This document shows positions 47,347 to 56,708 of a stretch of DNA of 64,000 nt, one piece after another. Position 1 is the stretch's first letter. The number at the start of each line of letters is the position of its first letter. Location of the stretch: the NCBI RefSeq assembly GCF_019343475.1, contig NZ_CP072453.1, forward strand, positions 2,294,001-2,358,000, given 5' to 3'. The DNA is from Providencia sp. R33 (GTDB lineage Bacteria; Pseudomonadota; Gammaproteobacteria; Enterobacterales; Enterobacteriaceae). The notes beneath the pieces are model-generated. The model made no database searches, was not told the DNA's origin, and was given only the letters and a program-made list of their open reading frames with translations. A program made the translations under genes and the position numbers.

Positions 47347-47634
47347 TTATTGACCGTAAATATTTACACGATCACGTAACTCTTTACCTGGTTTGAAGTG
47401 GGGAACGTATTTACCTTCCAGTTCCACTTTGTCACCTGTTTTTGGGTTACGGCCAACGCGTGGTGCACGGTAGTGAAGAGAAAAACTGCCGAAACCACGG
47501 ACTTCAATACGCTCACCGCTAGCTAACGTATCAGCCATATGCTCAAGAATTTCCTTTACAGCTTCCTCAACGGTTTTTGCTGAAAGATGAGATTGCTGGC
47601 TAGCCAGTCTTTCAATCAACTCAGACTTGGTCAT
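47347..47634 (-). CDS. ihfB: IhfB, integration host factor beta subunit
   Basis: DNA-bending nucleoid protein of 95 residues (E. coli 94) that pairs with IhfA. The HU/IHF fold is complete: MTKSELIERLASQQSHL N-terminus, the RGFGSFSLHYR strand, the RNPKTG DNA-intercalating proline loop and KPGKELRDRVN. It lies 56 bases downstream of rpsA, as in E. coli. Confidence 0.97.
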   Translation of the reverse strand: MTKSELIERLASQQSHLSAKTVEEAVKEILEHMADTLASGERIEVRGFGSFSLHYRAPRVGRNPKTGDKVELEGKYVPHFKPGKELRDRVNIYGQ

Positions 47635-47690
47635 AGTACCTCCCTAAACTACCGCTACAAAGGGGCAACATTGTCGTTGCCCCCACTTAA

Positions 47691-49364
47691 TTATTCGCCT
47701 TTAGCTGCTTTGAAAGCTTCAGCCATAGCATTGTTGCCGAATGCTGTATCTTCTTGTTTGTTCACAGCTGCGACAGCGTCTTTCTCATCAGCTTCGTCTT
47801 TAGCGCGAACAGACAGGTTGATTACACGGTTTTTACGATCAACACCAGTGTATTTAGCTTCAACATCATCACCAACGTTCAGAACCAGAGTTGCATCTTC
47901 AACACGGTCACGTGAAGCTTCTGATGCACGCAGGTAACCTTCAACGCCCAGTGTCAGCTCAACAGTTGCACCTTTAGCATCAACTGCGATTACTTTACCA
48001 GTTACGATTGCGCCTTTCTTAGTTACTGCTAAGTAGTTATTGAATGGATCTTCAGCTAACTGTTTAACACCTAAAGAAATACGCTCACGCTCTGCGTCGA
48101 CTTGCAGAACAACAGCTGCGATTTCGTCACCTTTTTTGTATTCACGAACTGCTTCTTCGCCTGCAACGTTCCAGGAGATGTCAGACAGGTGAACCAGGCC
48201 ATCGATGCCGCCGTCCAGTCCGATGAAGATACCGAAGTCAGTGATAGACTTGATTTTACCTTCAACGCGGTCGCCTTTGTTGTGAGTTTCTGCAAATTGC
48301 TGCCATGGGTTAGATTTGCATTGTTTCAGGCCCAGTGAGATACGACGACGTTCTTCATCGATATCCAGAACCATAACTTCAACAACATCACCAACGTTAA
48401 CAACTTTAGATGGGTGGATGTTTTTGTTAGTCCAATCCATTTCTGAAACGTGAACCAGACCTTCAACGCCTTCTTCGATTTCTACGAAGCAACCATAGTC
48501 AGTCAGGTTAGTAACACGACCAGTCAGTTTAGTACCTTCTGGATAACGTTTAGCGATTGCGACCCAAGGATCTTCGCCCAGTTGTTTCAGACCCAGAGAA
48601 ACACGAGTGCGCTCACGGTCGAATTTCAGAACTTTAACATTGATTTCATCACCAACGTTGACGATTTCGCTTGGGTGTTTAACACGTTTCCAAGCCATGT
48701 CAGTGATGTGCAGCAGGCCGTCAACACCGCCCAGATCAACGAATGCACCGTAGTCAGTAAGGTTCTTAACGATACCTTTAACTTCCATGCCTTCTTGCAG
48801 ATTTTCCAGCAGTTGATCGCGCTCAGCGCTGCTTTCAGATTCAATTACAGCACGACGAGAAACAACAACGTTGTTGCGTTTCTGATCCAGCTTGATTACT
48901 TTGAACTCAAGCTCTTTGCCTTCCAAGTGCGTAGTATCACGAACTGGGCGTACATCTACCAGTGAACCTGGTAAGAACGCACGAATGCCGTTCAGTTCAA
49001 CAGTGAAACCACCTTTAACTTTACCGTTGATAATACCAGTTACAGTTTCAGCTTCTTCGTAAGCTTTTTCCAGCATCAGCCATGCTTCATGACGTTTAGC
49101 TTTCTCACGAGACAGGATAGTTTCACCGAAACCATCTTCTACTGCATCCAGAGCTACATCGATTTCGTCGCCAACTTGGATTTCTAGCTCACCCTGAGCA
49201 TTTTTGAACTGTTCTACTGGGATAGCAGATTCTGATTTAAGACCTGCGTCTACCAGGACTACGTCTTTGTCGATAGCAACAACAGTACCACGGACGATAG
49301 AACCAGGACGAGTTTCAATATTCTGCAGGGATTCTTCAAAGAGTTGAGCAAAAGATTCAGTCAT
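47691..49364 (-). CDS. rpsA: RpsA, 30S ribosomal protein S1
   Basis: Translation-initiation RNA-binding protein of 557 residues with six S1 domains, identical in length to E. coli when MTESFAQLFEESL at 49364 is taken as the start; the upstream in-frame ATG adds 12 unsupported residues. The C-terminus KAAKGE is conserved in style. As in E. coli the start has only a weak Shine-Dalgarno (GAAGATCATTAAT), consistent with S1-dependent, autoregulated initiation. Confidence 0.97.
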   Translation of the reverse strand: MTESFAQLFEESLQNIETRPGSIVRGTVVAIDKDVVLVDAGLKSESAIPVEQFKNAQGELEIQVGDEIDVALDAVEDGFGETILSREKAKRHEAWLMLEKAYEEAETVTGIINGKVKGGFTVELNGIRAFLPGSLVDVRPVRDTTHLEGKELEFKVIKLDQKRNNVVVSRRAVIESESSAERDQLLENLQEGMEVKGIVKNLTDYGAFVDLGGVDGLLHITDMAWKRVKHPSEIVNVGDEINVKVLKFDRERTRVSLGLKQLGEDPWVAIAKRYPEGTKLTGRVTNLTDYGCFVEIEEGVEGLVHVSEMDWTNKNIHPSKVVNVGDVVEVMVLDIDEERRRISLGLKQCKSNPWQQFAETHNKGDRVEGKIKSITDFGIFIGLDGGIDGLVHLSDISWNVAGEEAVREYKKGDEIAAVVLQVDAERERISLGVKQLAEDPFNNYLAVTKKGAIVTGKVIAVDAKGATVELTLGVEGYLRASEASRDRVEDATLVLNVGDDVEAKYTGVDRKNRVINLSVRAKDEADEKDAVAAVNKQEDTAFGNNAMAEAFKAAKGE

Positions 49365-49435
49365 ATTAATGATCTTCAAGAGTTTTAAATTAACGTCCAC
49401 TTAGCTTCCCGCCAAATGGGGTTGTTTCACATACC

Positions 49436-49491
49436 CGACAACATTCCATGTCGCAAGGTTGATGTTATGCTAATTAAATAACCAGCATAAC
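49436..49491 (-). promoter_or_regulatory. Hairpins in the rpsA leader
   Basis: Two potential stem-loops precede rpsA: CGACAT...ATGTTGTCG with one bulge (49436-49453), and GTTATGCT/AGCATAAC with a 12-base loop (49464-49491). Neither is followed by a T run. E. coli rpsA is controlled by S1 binding to hairpins in its leader, so these are candidates for the same role. Confidence 0.45.
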
Positions 49492-49538
49492 GGTAAGTGC
49501 GTATATTATCTAATTATAAGCTAAAATAAAGCCTATAA

Positions 49539-50222
49539 TCACGATAATTGTAGAATTTTTTTTGCGTAGGTGCGTGCTTTTTCAATAACTTCCTCAATAG
49601 ACATACTTGTGGAGTCCAGCACTAACGCGTCTTTCGCGGCAATAAGAGGCGCGACGGAACGGTTACGATCACGAAAATCACGCTCCTCAATTTCGCTCAA
49701 AAGACGTTCAAAATTAACATCAAAGCCCTTTTCTTGCAACTGCTTCATGCGCCGATGCGCACGTTCCTCTGCTGAAGCATCAAGGAAAATTTTCACTGGA
49801 GCATCAGGAAACACGACGGTTCCCATGTCACGGCCATCTGCAATTAACCCAGGCATCGAGCGAAATGCTCGTTGACGTCTTAATAATGCTTCTCTAACAC
49901 GAGGAAAAGTCGCAGTTTGCGAGGCTGTGTTACCAACAGTTTCCGTTCTTATTTGATTGGAAACATCCTCACCTTCTAAAATGACTTTTAATACATTTTC
50001 CTCAGGAACAAAGCGGACATCTAAGTTCGCTGCAAGAGGCACTAACGCATCTTCTGATTGGATATCAACATGGTGATGCAGTGCAGCTAATGCCAACACG
50101 CGATATATTGCACCTGAGTCTAAAAGTTGCCATCCAAAATCGTTTGCTAATGCTTGGCAAAGAGTCCCTTTACCTGCTCCGCTAGGTCCATCAATTGTGA
50201 TTACAGGGGCGATTGCCACCAT
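49539..50222 (-). CDS. cmk: Cmk, cytidylate kinase
   Basis: Nucleoside monophosphate kinase of 227 residues, equal to E. coli, that converts CMP and dCMP to diphosphates. P-loop GPSGAGKGT is at 12-20. Substrate and lid features LLDSGAIYRV, GRDMGTVVFPDA and RDFRDRNRSVAPL are present. It is between aroA and rpsA as in E. coli. Confidence 0.97.
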   Translation of the reverse strand: MVAIAPVITIDGPSGAGKGTLCQALANDFGWQLLDSGAIYRVLALAALHHHVDIQSEDALVPLAANLDVRFVPEENVLKVILEGEDVSNQIRTETVGNTASQTATFPRVREALLRRQRAFRSMPGLIADGRDMGTVVFPDAPVKIFLDASAEERAHRRMKQLQEKGFDVNFERLLSEIEERDFRDRNRSVAPLIAAKDALVLDSTSMSIEEVIEKARTYAKKILQLS

Positions 50223-50366
50223 AATAAATCTCCTTTCCTGCAGATAGCCTTAGCTACCTACAATTGAATTCAGTGAAGGTATTATACCAATTCATCAACT
50301 TTGTGAAATAAGCAGGTTCTGATGATTATAATAAAATAGGAGAAAGTTGATTTTTAGGCGGAACGA

Positions 50367-50402
50367 AAAGGGTTGATATTTAGACTTTGACATCAACCCT
50401 TT
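50367..50402 (-). terminator. Probable terminator of serC-aroA
   Basis: AAAGGGTTGAT and its complement form an 11-bp stem with a 14-base loop; the minus strand continues TTTTCG. It lies 12 bases past the aroA stop. Confidence 0.65.
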
Positions 50403-50413
50403 AAATCAATTGA

Positions 50414-51688
50414 TTAACTTAAACGAGCCAATTGCTCAAAATAGTCGGGGAAGGTTTTTGCTGTACAGCCTGGGTCTAAGATAGTCACAGGTGTATCCGA
50501 AAGAGCCACTAAAGAGAAACACATCGCAATACGATGGTCATTATAAGTTTCAATTTCAGCATGCTTTAATTTTTTCGGGGGGACTACTCGAATATAATCA
50601 TGCCCTTCCTCTACTTCTGCGCCAACTTTACGTAGCTCAGTAGCCATCGCATATAACCGATCAGTTTCTTTTACTCGCCAGTTATAGATATTACGAATGA
50701 CTGTTTCACCTTCTGCAAATAATGCAACAGTACCAATGGTCATTGCAGCATCAGGGATAGCATTCATATCCATATCAATCCCTGTTAATGTTCCTCGCTC
50801 ACATTCGACAAAATCATCCCCCCAGCGAATGGTTGCGCCCATTTTTTCCAGCACATTGGCAAACTTGGTGTCACCTTGCAAGCTGTTACGGCCAATCCCC
50901 GTAACTCGCACTGTACCACCTTTAATTGCCGCAGCGGCTAAGAAATAAGAGGCAGAAGACGCATCACCTTCAACCAAGTATTCACCTGGTGATTGGTATT
51001 GTTGCTGGCCTTTAATAATAAAATGCTGATATTGATGATTTTCCACTTCAACACCAAAGGTTTTCATTAACGCTAAGGTGATATCAATATACGGCTTAGA
51101 CACTAATTCACCGATAATTGAAATGGTTGTGTCTTGCTCGGCACGTGGCGCTGCCATTAATAATGCAGTTAAAAACTGGCTGGATACCGAGCCATCAACC
51201 GAAATTTTCCCGCCAACAAACCCGCCTCTCAGGCGAATGGGTGGATAGTTTTCTTGCTCTAAGTAATCAATAACTGCGCCACCTTCCCTTAGCGAATCCA
51301 CTAGATGGCCAATTGGGCGCTCTTTCATACGAGGTTCGCCAGTGAGCACAATATCATTATGACTCAATGACAAAGCCGCAGTCAGTGGGCGCATTGCGGT
51401 TCCCGCATTCCCTAAAAATATTTCTAGCGCATCTGGATGAGACAAATTTCCGCCTAAGCCTTCCACACGACAACGTGTTTTATCTTCAGAGAGTTGATAA
51501 TTCACATCTAGCAAGCTTAATGCATTCAGCATATGGCGAATATCATCACTGTCTAATAAATTAGTGAGTGTGGTCGTTCCTTTGGCCATCGCCGCTAATA
51601 GCAGTGCGCGGTTTGAGACACTTTTTGACCCTGGCAAGTTTATTGTGCCGTTAATTGAAGAGATAGGTTGTAATGTCAGGGATTGCAT
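50414..51688 (-). CDS. aroA: AroA, EPSP synthase
   Basis: 3-phosphoshikimate 1-carboxyvinyltransferase of 424 residues (E. coli 427), the sixth shikimate-pathway step. The start MQSLTLQPISSINGTINLPGSKS matches the family; 27 further upstream codons are open but unsupported. Active-site blocks PGSKSVSNRALLL, LGNAGTAMRPL, GEPRMKERPIGHL and the C-terminal YNDHRIAMCF are present. The glyphosate-site motif NAGTAMRP is of the sensitive class I type. It follows serC at 120 bases, the usual serC-aroA operon. Confidence 0.96.
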   Translation of the reverse strand: MQSLTLQPISSINGTINLPGSKSVSNRALLLAAMAKGTTTLTNLLDSDDIRHMLNALSLLDVNYQLSEDKTRCRVEGLGGNLSHPDALEIFLGNAGTAMRPLTAALSLSHNDIVLTGEPRMKERPIGHLVDSLREGGAVIDYLEQENYPPIRLRGGFVGGKISVDGSVSSQFLTALLMAAPRAEQDTTISIIGELVSKPYIDITLALMKTFGVEVENHQYQHFIIKGQQQYQSPGEYLVEGDASSASYFLAAAAIKGGTVRVTGIGRNSLQGDTKFANVLEKMGATIRWGDDFVECERGTLTGIDMDMNAIPDAAMTIGTVALFAEGETVIRNIYNWRVKETDRLYAMATELRKVGAEVEEGHDYIRVVPPKKLKHAEIETYNDHRIAMCFSLVALSDTPVTILDPGCTAKTFPDYFEQLARLS

Positions 51689-51808
51689 AAAAAGCAGTTT
51701 CTCCAGTGAAATTTGCAAGTAAATAAAATTTGGCCCTATTTTCTTTTTAATCGAATCGTGAGGGCACAAATAACCGACTGAACATCCTATTTCAGTCGGC
51801 AGTTCTCA

Positions 51809-52900
51809 TTATTGTGCGTGATGGCGTTCGAAATCAGCCATAAAATCAACCAATGCCTGCACACCATCTAATGGCATCGCATTATAGATAGACGCACGCA
51901 TACCACCAGCCACTTTATGGCCTTTTAATGAAAGTAGCCCTTGGTCTTTGGCCTCTTCGATAAATTTTGCATCTAGTGCAGGGTTTTGCATTTGGAAGGG
52001 TATGTTCATCCAAGAACGGTTTTCTACCGCAACGCGGTTGATGTAAAACTGGCTATCATCAATAGCATTGTAGAGTAACTGTGATTTTTCATAGTTGCGT
52101 TTTGCCATTTCTTGCAAGCCGCCCTGTGCTTTCAGCCATTTGAAAACCATACCCGCTAAATACCACGCAAATGTTGGCGGAGTATTAAACATAGAGTCGA
52201 ATTTTGCCAATACAGTATAATCAAATACTGATGGCGTTTGCGGGGATGCTTTACCTAGCAAATCTTCACGTATAATCACTATTGTTAAGCCAGCTGGCCC
52301 GATATTTTTTTGTGCGCCCGCGTAAATCACACCATAACGGCTAACATCGATAGGCTTAGAAAGGATGGAAGACGAGTAGTCAGCTACAATAATTTTATCT
52401 TCAGGAAAATCAGGTTCTTCGTGGATAGCTAAACCACCAATGGTTTCATTAGGGCAATAATGCACATAGGCTGCATCATCACTTAGAGGCCACTCGCTCA
52501 TAGGTTTTAAACTTACAACACCATCTTTTTCTTCAGTAATGTCGATGACATTCGGTTTGCAATATTTTTCAGCTTCTTTCGCAGCAGATTCAGACCAATA
52601 GCCACTAACAATATAATCTGCCGTCGTTTTGCCACCGAGTAAATTCATTGGTAAGGTAGCAAAATGTGCACGGGCACCACCGTGGCAAAATAACACTTTA
52701 TAGTTATCTGGAATATTTAATAAGTCACGTAAGTTTTGTTCAGCCTCGGACGCCACTTCAATAAAGTCTTTTCCGCGATGGCTGACTTCCATTACCGAAA
52801 CGCCTAAGCCTTTCCAATTACAAAATTCTTGTTCAGCACGACGCATCACTTCAACAGGCAGCATTGCTGGACCTGCACTGAAATTATAAACCTGACTCAT
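51809..52900 (-). CDS. serC: SerC, phosphoserine/phosphohydroxythreonine aminotransferase
   Basis: PLP enzyme of 363 residues (E. coli 362) in serine and pyridoxal-phosphate synthesis. PLP lysine is Lys198 in GAQKNIGPAG. The N-terminus MSQVYNFSAGPAMLP fixes the start, with GAGG 4 bases before; 11 upstream in-frame codons are not used. CHGGARAHFA and RASIYNAMP motifs are present. First gene of serC-aroA. Confidence 0.96.
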   Translation of the reverse strand: MSQVYNFSAGPAMLPVEVMRRAEQEFCNWKGLGVSVMEVSHRGKDFIEVASEAEQNLRDLLNIPDNYKVLFCHGGARAHFATLPMNLLGGKTTADYIVSGYWSESAAKEAEKYCKPNVIDITEEKDGVVSLKPMSEWPLSDDAAYVHYCPNETIGGLAIHEEPDFPEDKIIVADYSSSILSKPIDVSRYGVIYAGAQKNIGPAGLTIVIIREDLLGKASPQTPSVFDYTVLAKFDSMFNTPPTFAWYLAGMVFKWLKAQGGLQEMAKRNYEKSQLLYNAIDDSQFYINRVAVENRSWMNIPFQMQNPALDAKFIEEAKDQGLLSLKGHKVAGGMRASIYNAMPLDGVQALVDFMADFERHHAQ

Positions 52901-53167
52901 TGACCTCACCCTATCTTCAATTATAGTTAGCAAAATTCACTCAGATACTTAAAGTTGTACCATTGAGAGCCTTTAGCTGCAACGGTTATTGTCACTTGAT
53001 AATGAAAAGCAATAGGGGAATTTGGGGCAGAATAAAGAAAAGAATTTTGTTAATCTCGTCACACTCTCAACAACCCTAATTTTATGAAGAGATTAACAAT
53101 AAAAAACAGATAATATCCCGAATTGCCTCCGAAAGTAACAATGCAGGATATTTAAACGAAGGATTGA

Positions 53168-54802
53168 CTAGCTAATCACTTTGCTCACAATTTCGATCGC
53201 TTCTTTTTCAATTAGGCGAAGGTGTTCTTCACCACGGAAACTTTCACAATATATTTTGTAAGCTTCTTCGGTTCCTGAAGGCCGTGCAGCAAACCAGCCA
53301 TAGTCCGTCATAATTTTTAGCCCACCAATGGACGCACCATTACCTGGAGCCGTGGTTAAGCGTTGAGTAATTTTATCCCCAGCTAACGTGTCTGCAGCAA
53401 CCATCTCTGGAGATAATTTGCTCAGTTTTACTTTTTCTTCGTGAGTTGCTTTAGCTTGAATACGGTTATAAATGGGAGCGCCGAATTTTTCAGCTAATTT
53501 ATTATACCGTTGCTGTGGATTTTCCCCAGTCACCGCTGTGATTTCAGCGGCTAACAAGCACAGAATGATACCGTCTTTATCTGTTGACCAAGGCGTACCA
53601 TCAAATTTAAGGAATGATGCGCCTGCACTTTCTTCACCACCGAAACCCAGTTTTCCACTAAATAAGCCATCAACAAACCATTTAAACCCAACGGGAACTT
53701 CAACGAGCTCACGACCAATATCGTTAACAACACGGTCAATCATCGCGCTGGAAACCAGTGTTTTGCCAACAGCAACGTCTTTCCCCCACTGCGGGCGATG
53801 TTGAAATAAATAGTCAATCGCAACAGCAAGGTAGTGGTTAGGATTCATTAGTCCATCAGGAGTCACAATACCATGTCTGTCATAATCAGGGTCATTAGCA
53901 AACGCTAAATCAAACTTCTCTTTCATGCCTAATAGGCCTGCCATTGCCCAACTAGATGAGCAATCCATGCGGATAACACCATCATGGTCGAGCGGCATAA
54001 AGCGGAAAGTTTGGTCTAATTGGTCATTAACAATTTCGATATCTAATTGATAATATTCTGCAATTTTTTTCCAGTACTCAATACCTGAGCCACCTAACGG
54101 GTCAACACCTATTTTCAGCCCAGACTTTGCAATAACAGCCATATCAACAACTTCGCCAAGTGCAGCCACATAAGGCATGATCAAATCTTGGGCAGTAACA
54201 TACTCACTCGCCATTGCCTCATCAAAATTGACACGCTTAACACCAACAAGATTATCGGCCAATAATTGATTAGCTTGTTTTTCAATGACTGAAGTTAAAT
54301 CCGTATCCGCTGGGCCGCCGTTAGCAGGGTTATATTTGATCCCTCCATCTTCTGGCGGGTTATGAGATGGTGTAATAACAATGCCATCCGCAATATCGGA
54401 GTGGGACTGGTTATAACTTAAAATGGCATGGGAGACCGCTGGAGTCGGTGTGAAGCCATTATTCTCCTGAACAATGACATGAACTTGATTAGCAGCTAAC
54501 ACCTCAATTACAGTAATAAACGCGGCTTCAGATAATGCATGCGTGTCTTTACCAACGTAACAAGGCCCCGTTACACCTTGCTGTTTACGTAAATCAGCAA
54601 TCGCTTGTGCAATTGCTAAGATATGATTTTCATTGAAATTTTTACGTAGCGAGCTACCACGGTGGCCTGATGTGCCAAACTTAACGGCATGTGAAGCATT
54701 TCCTGACTGAGGCTGCTGCGTATAGTATTGAGCGGTTAATTGAGCGACATTGATCAAGTCACTTTGAAACGGAAGCTGCCCTGCACGTTCATGTATTGTC
54801 AC
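53168..54802 (-). CDS. pgm: Pgm, phosphoglucomutase
   Basis: Alpha-D-phosphohexomutase of 544 residues (E. coli 546) that interconverts glucose 1- and 6-phosphate. The catalytic phosphoserine is Ser146 in TPSHNPP; metal loop DPDYDRHG, sugar loop GFGGEESAG and phosphate loop RPSGTE are present. A GTG at 54802 is chosen as start (giving M-T-I-H-E-R-A-G-Q, like E. coli M-A-I-H-N-R-A-G-Q) because GGGAG lies 8 bases upstream; an ATG 13 codons earlier has no such site. It follows seqA as in E. coli. Confidence 0.95.
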   Translation of the reverse strand: MTIHERAGQLPFQSDLINVAQLTAQYYTQQPQSGNASHAVKFGTSGHRGSSLRKNFNENHILAIAQAIADLRKQQGVTGPCYVGKDTHALSEAAFITVIEVLAANQVHVIVQENNGFTPTPAVSHAILSYNQSHSDIADGIVITPSHNPPEDGGIKYNPANGGPADTDLTSVIEKQANQLLADNLVGVKRVNFDEAMASEYVTAQDLIMPYVAALGEVVDMAVIAKSGLKIGVDPLGGSGIEYWKKIAEYYQLDIEIVNDQLDQTFRFMPLDHDGVIRMDCSSSWAMAGLLGMKEKFDLAFANDPDYDRHGIVTPDGLMNPNHYLAVAIDYLFQHRPQWGKDVAVGKTLVSSAMIDRVVNDIGRELVEVPVGFKWFVDGLFSGKLGFGGEESAGASFLKFDGTPWSTDKDGIILCLLAAEITAVTGENPQQRYNKLAEKFGAPIYNRIQAKATHEEKVKLSKLSPEMVAADTLAGDKITQRLTTAPGNGASIGGLKIMTDYGWFAARPSGTEEAYKIYCESFRGEEHLRLIEKEAIEIVSKVIS

Positions 54803-54857
54803 TTGTTTTCTCCCAAAGCACTGATGCTCGGTTATCAACATCAGTGAAGTTCAGTTA

Positions 54858-55403
54858 TTAAATGGTATTACTCACTTTTTCAATCACATTTGCGGGAAAT
54901 TGCATTTCCTGCATGATGGCATCGACCATACTGCGTTTGCGATTGGTATTTGTGTTAGTTATCACCCAGTAAGGTGTGCCGGGGATATGACGAGGCTTTG
55001 ACTGTTTGCCTGCTGCGAGCAGTGTTTGTTCATCACCTGCAAAGTAAACACGCGTGCGGCCGTGCATAAGTTCAGTTGCACTGGCAAAACGTTTTGCATC
55101 TAAACTATACAATGTCGACAATATCATCATAAAGCGGTCAATCGCTTTACTTTTTTCAGCATAAGCATCTGATAATAATAGTTCTCTAACCACTCTGACC
55201 GGGTTTTGTGCAACTGCAGGAGCACTCGCTACAGGCTCAGTTTTAATCACCGGTTGTGGCTGATTAATCTCTTTAATTGGTACTGGCTGCCCGGACTTGA
55301 AATTTAACATACGGCGCAAGATATCCGATGCACTTTCACCGATATGCTGTGTATGGCTCGCAATATAGCGGTAAAGCTCTTCATCAACTTCTATCGTTTT
55401 CAT
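54858..55403 (-). CDS. seqA: SeqA, replication-initiation negative regulator
   Basis: DNA-binding protein of 181 residues, equal to E. coli, that sequesters hemimethylated GATC at oriC. The N-terminal oligomerisation domain MKTIEVDEELYRYIASHTQHIGESASDILRRML (shown in two parts by residues 1-16 and 17-33) and the C-terminal DNA-binding domain (GRTRVYFA, NTNTNRKRSMV, EMQFPANVIEKV) are complete. It is upstream of pgm. Confidence 0.96.
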   Translation of the reverse strand: MKTIEVDEELYRYIASHTQHIGESASDILRRMLNFKSGQPVPIKEINQPQPVIKTEPVASAPAVAQNPVRVVRELLLSDAYAEKSKAIDRFMMILSTLYSLDAKRFASATELMHGRTRVYFAGDEQTLLAAGKQSKPRHIPGTPYWVITNTNTNRKRSMVDAIMQEMQFPANVIEKVSNTI

Positions 55404-55614
55404 TTTTTCCCAGTACTTATTTAACTAAAATTTGCGGTGTGATTATAAGACAGTTTTAAAAAAAACAAAACAATTAAAATTTCAACAACTTAAAGTAAAC
55501 ATTGTTCTAAGTTCGATGATATTTCAGTATGTTATCGTCCTATTACTTTAGGTATTTTTATTCAGTGCTAACGTTCAATTTTCTGAGTTTCTGTTACAAC
55601 ACATTTATTTTTCA

Positions 55615-55643
55615 TTGATTTGACTAAATATCCTTTATATAAA
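55615..55643 (+). promoter_or_regulatory. Probable sigma-70 promoter of ybfF
   Basis: TTGATT, a 17-base spacer and TATAAA lie about 80 bases before the ybfF start in the 322-base divergent seqA/ybfF gap. The remainder of the gap shows no gene or recognised operator. Confidence 0.5.
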
Positions 55644-55725
55644 GATGCAAACTCGAATATTTGGATTTTCACTATAGCCATGACATGATAAGTGACTTAC
55701 TTCTCTCATTTTTAATACGAAAAAT

Positions 55726-56502
55726 ATGACTCTGTTACTCAACCATACTATCCATAAACCCGAAAATCCACTGAGCAATAGCCCAGTCGTTCTTATTCAT
55801 GGGTTATTTGGCGACCTCAATAATTTGGGCGTACTTGGTCGCGACCTTCAACACTATTTTGATACCATTCAAATTGATGTTCGCAACCATGGTGATTCTT
55901 TTCGTGCTGAACAGATGTCTTATCAACAGATGGCACAAGATGTTATTACCCTTATCAAATCACTAGGTTATGAAAGTGCAATTTTAATTGGGCACTCTAT
56001 GGGTGGTAAAATTGCCATGGCTGCCACTGAAATTGCCCCTGATTTTATTGAAAAAATTGTCGCGATTGACATCGCTCCGGTTGCATATAAAGTTCGCCGT
56101 CATGATAAAATTTTTGCGGCACTAGATGCTGTCACCACTGAGCAAGCAAAAAGTCGCCAAGATGCTGCAGCTATTATGCGAAATGAAATAAATGAAGAAG
56201 GGGTTATCCAATTTTTACTCAAATCCTTTAAACAAGGTGAGTGGAAATTCAACATCCCTGCCCTTAAAGCTAATTACGAAAAAATTATAGGCTGGGAAAC
56301 CGTACCATCTTGGGATAAACCTGTCTTATTAATTCCAGGTGGAAACTCTCCTTATGTTCAAGCTGAATATAAAGACGAAATTGCCGCTCAATTTCCAAAT
56401 GCAAAAGCATGGGTTGTCGCAGATACAGGGCACTGGGTGCACGCAGAAAAACCAGACCATGTATTAAGAGCTATCCATAGATTTTTATCTATACCTCAGT
56501 AA
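55726..56502 (+). CDS. ybfF: YbfF, alpha/beta-hydrolase esterase
   Basis: Cytoplasmic esterase of 258 residues (E. coli 254) with thioesterase/carboxylesterase activity in vitro, physiological substrate uncertain. The oxyanion HGLFGDLNNLG, the nucleophile elbow GHSMGG, and the C-terminal catalytic His in DTGHWVHAEKP are present. It is divergent from seqA, as in E. coli; its usual neighbour ybfE is displaced by the secretion operon. Confidence 0.94.
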   Translation: MTLLLNHTIHKPENPLSNSPVVLIHGLFGDLNNLGVLGRDLQHYFDTIQIDVRNHGDSFRAEQMSYQQMAQDVITLIKSLGYESAILIGHSMGGKIAMAATEIAPDFIEKIVAIDIAPVAYKVRRHDKIFAALDAVTTEQAKSRQDAAAIMRNEINEEGVIQFLLKSFKQGEWKFNIPALKANYEKIIGWETVPSWDKPVLLIPGGNSPYVQAEYKDEIAAQFPNAKAWVVADTGHWVHAEKPDHVLRAIHRFLSIPQ

Positions 56503-56513
56503 CCCCTCTATTT

Positions 56514-56555
56514 ATAAAGATATTGAAGTCTTATGTTCTACTTCAATATCTTTAT
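56514..56555 (+). terminator. Hairpin after ybfF
   Basis: A perfect 16-bp inverted repeat beginning ATAAAGATATTGAAGT with a 10-base loop lies 11 bases past the stop. There is no uninterrupted T run; stem length makes termination likely. Confidence 0.6.
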
Positions 56556-56708
56556 ACCAATGATTTGCCATAATAATTAATTTTCAAATAAAAGATTAAG
56601 ACAAACTTCAATACACAGGCAACATCAAAGCCTGTATTATCTTATTTTAAATTTAAAATACAAAAATATATTATATTTATATATTCAAAGGAATGATTAA
56701 CACTAAGA

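Noticed and set aside
53115..53156. AATATCC/GGATATT as the pgm terminator
   Set aside because: Only a 7-bp AT-rich stem with a loop of about 27 bases and no T run.
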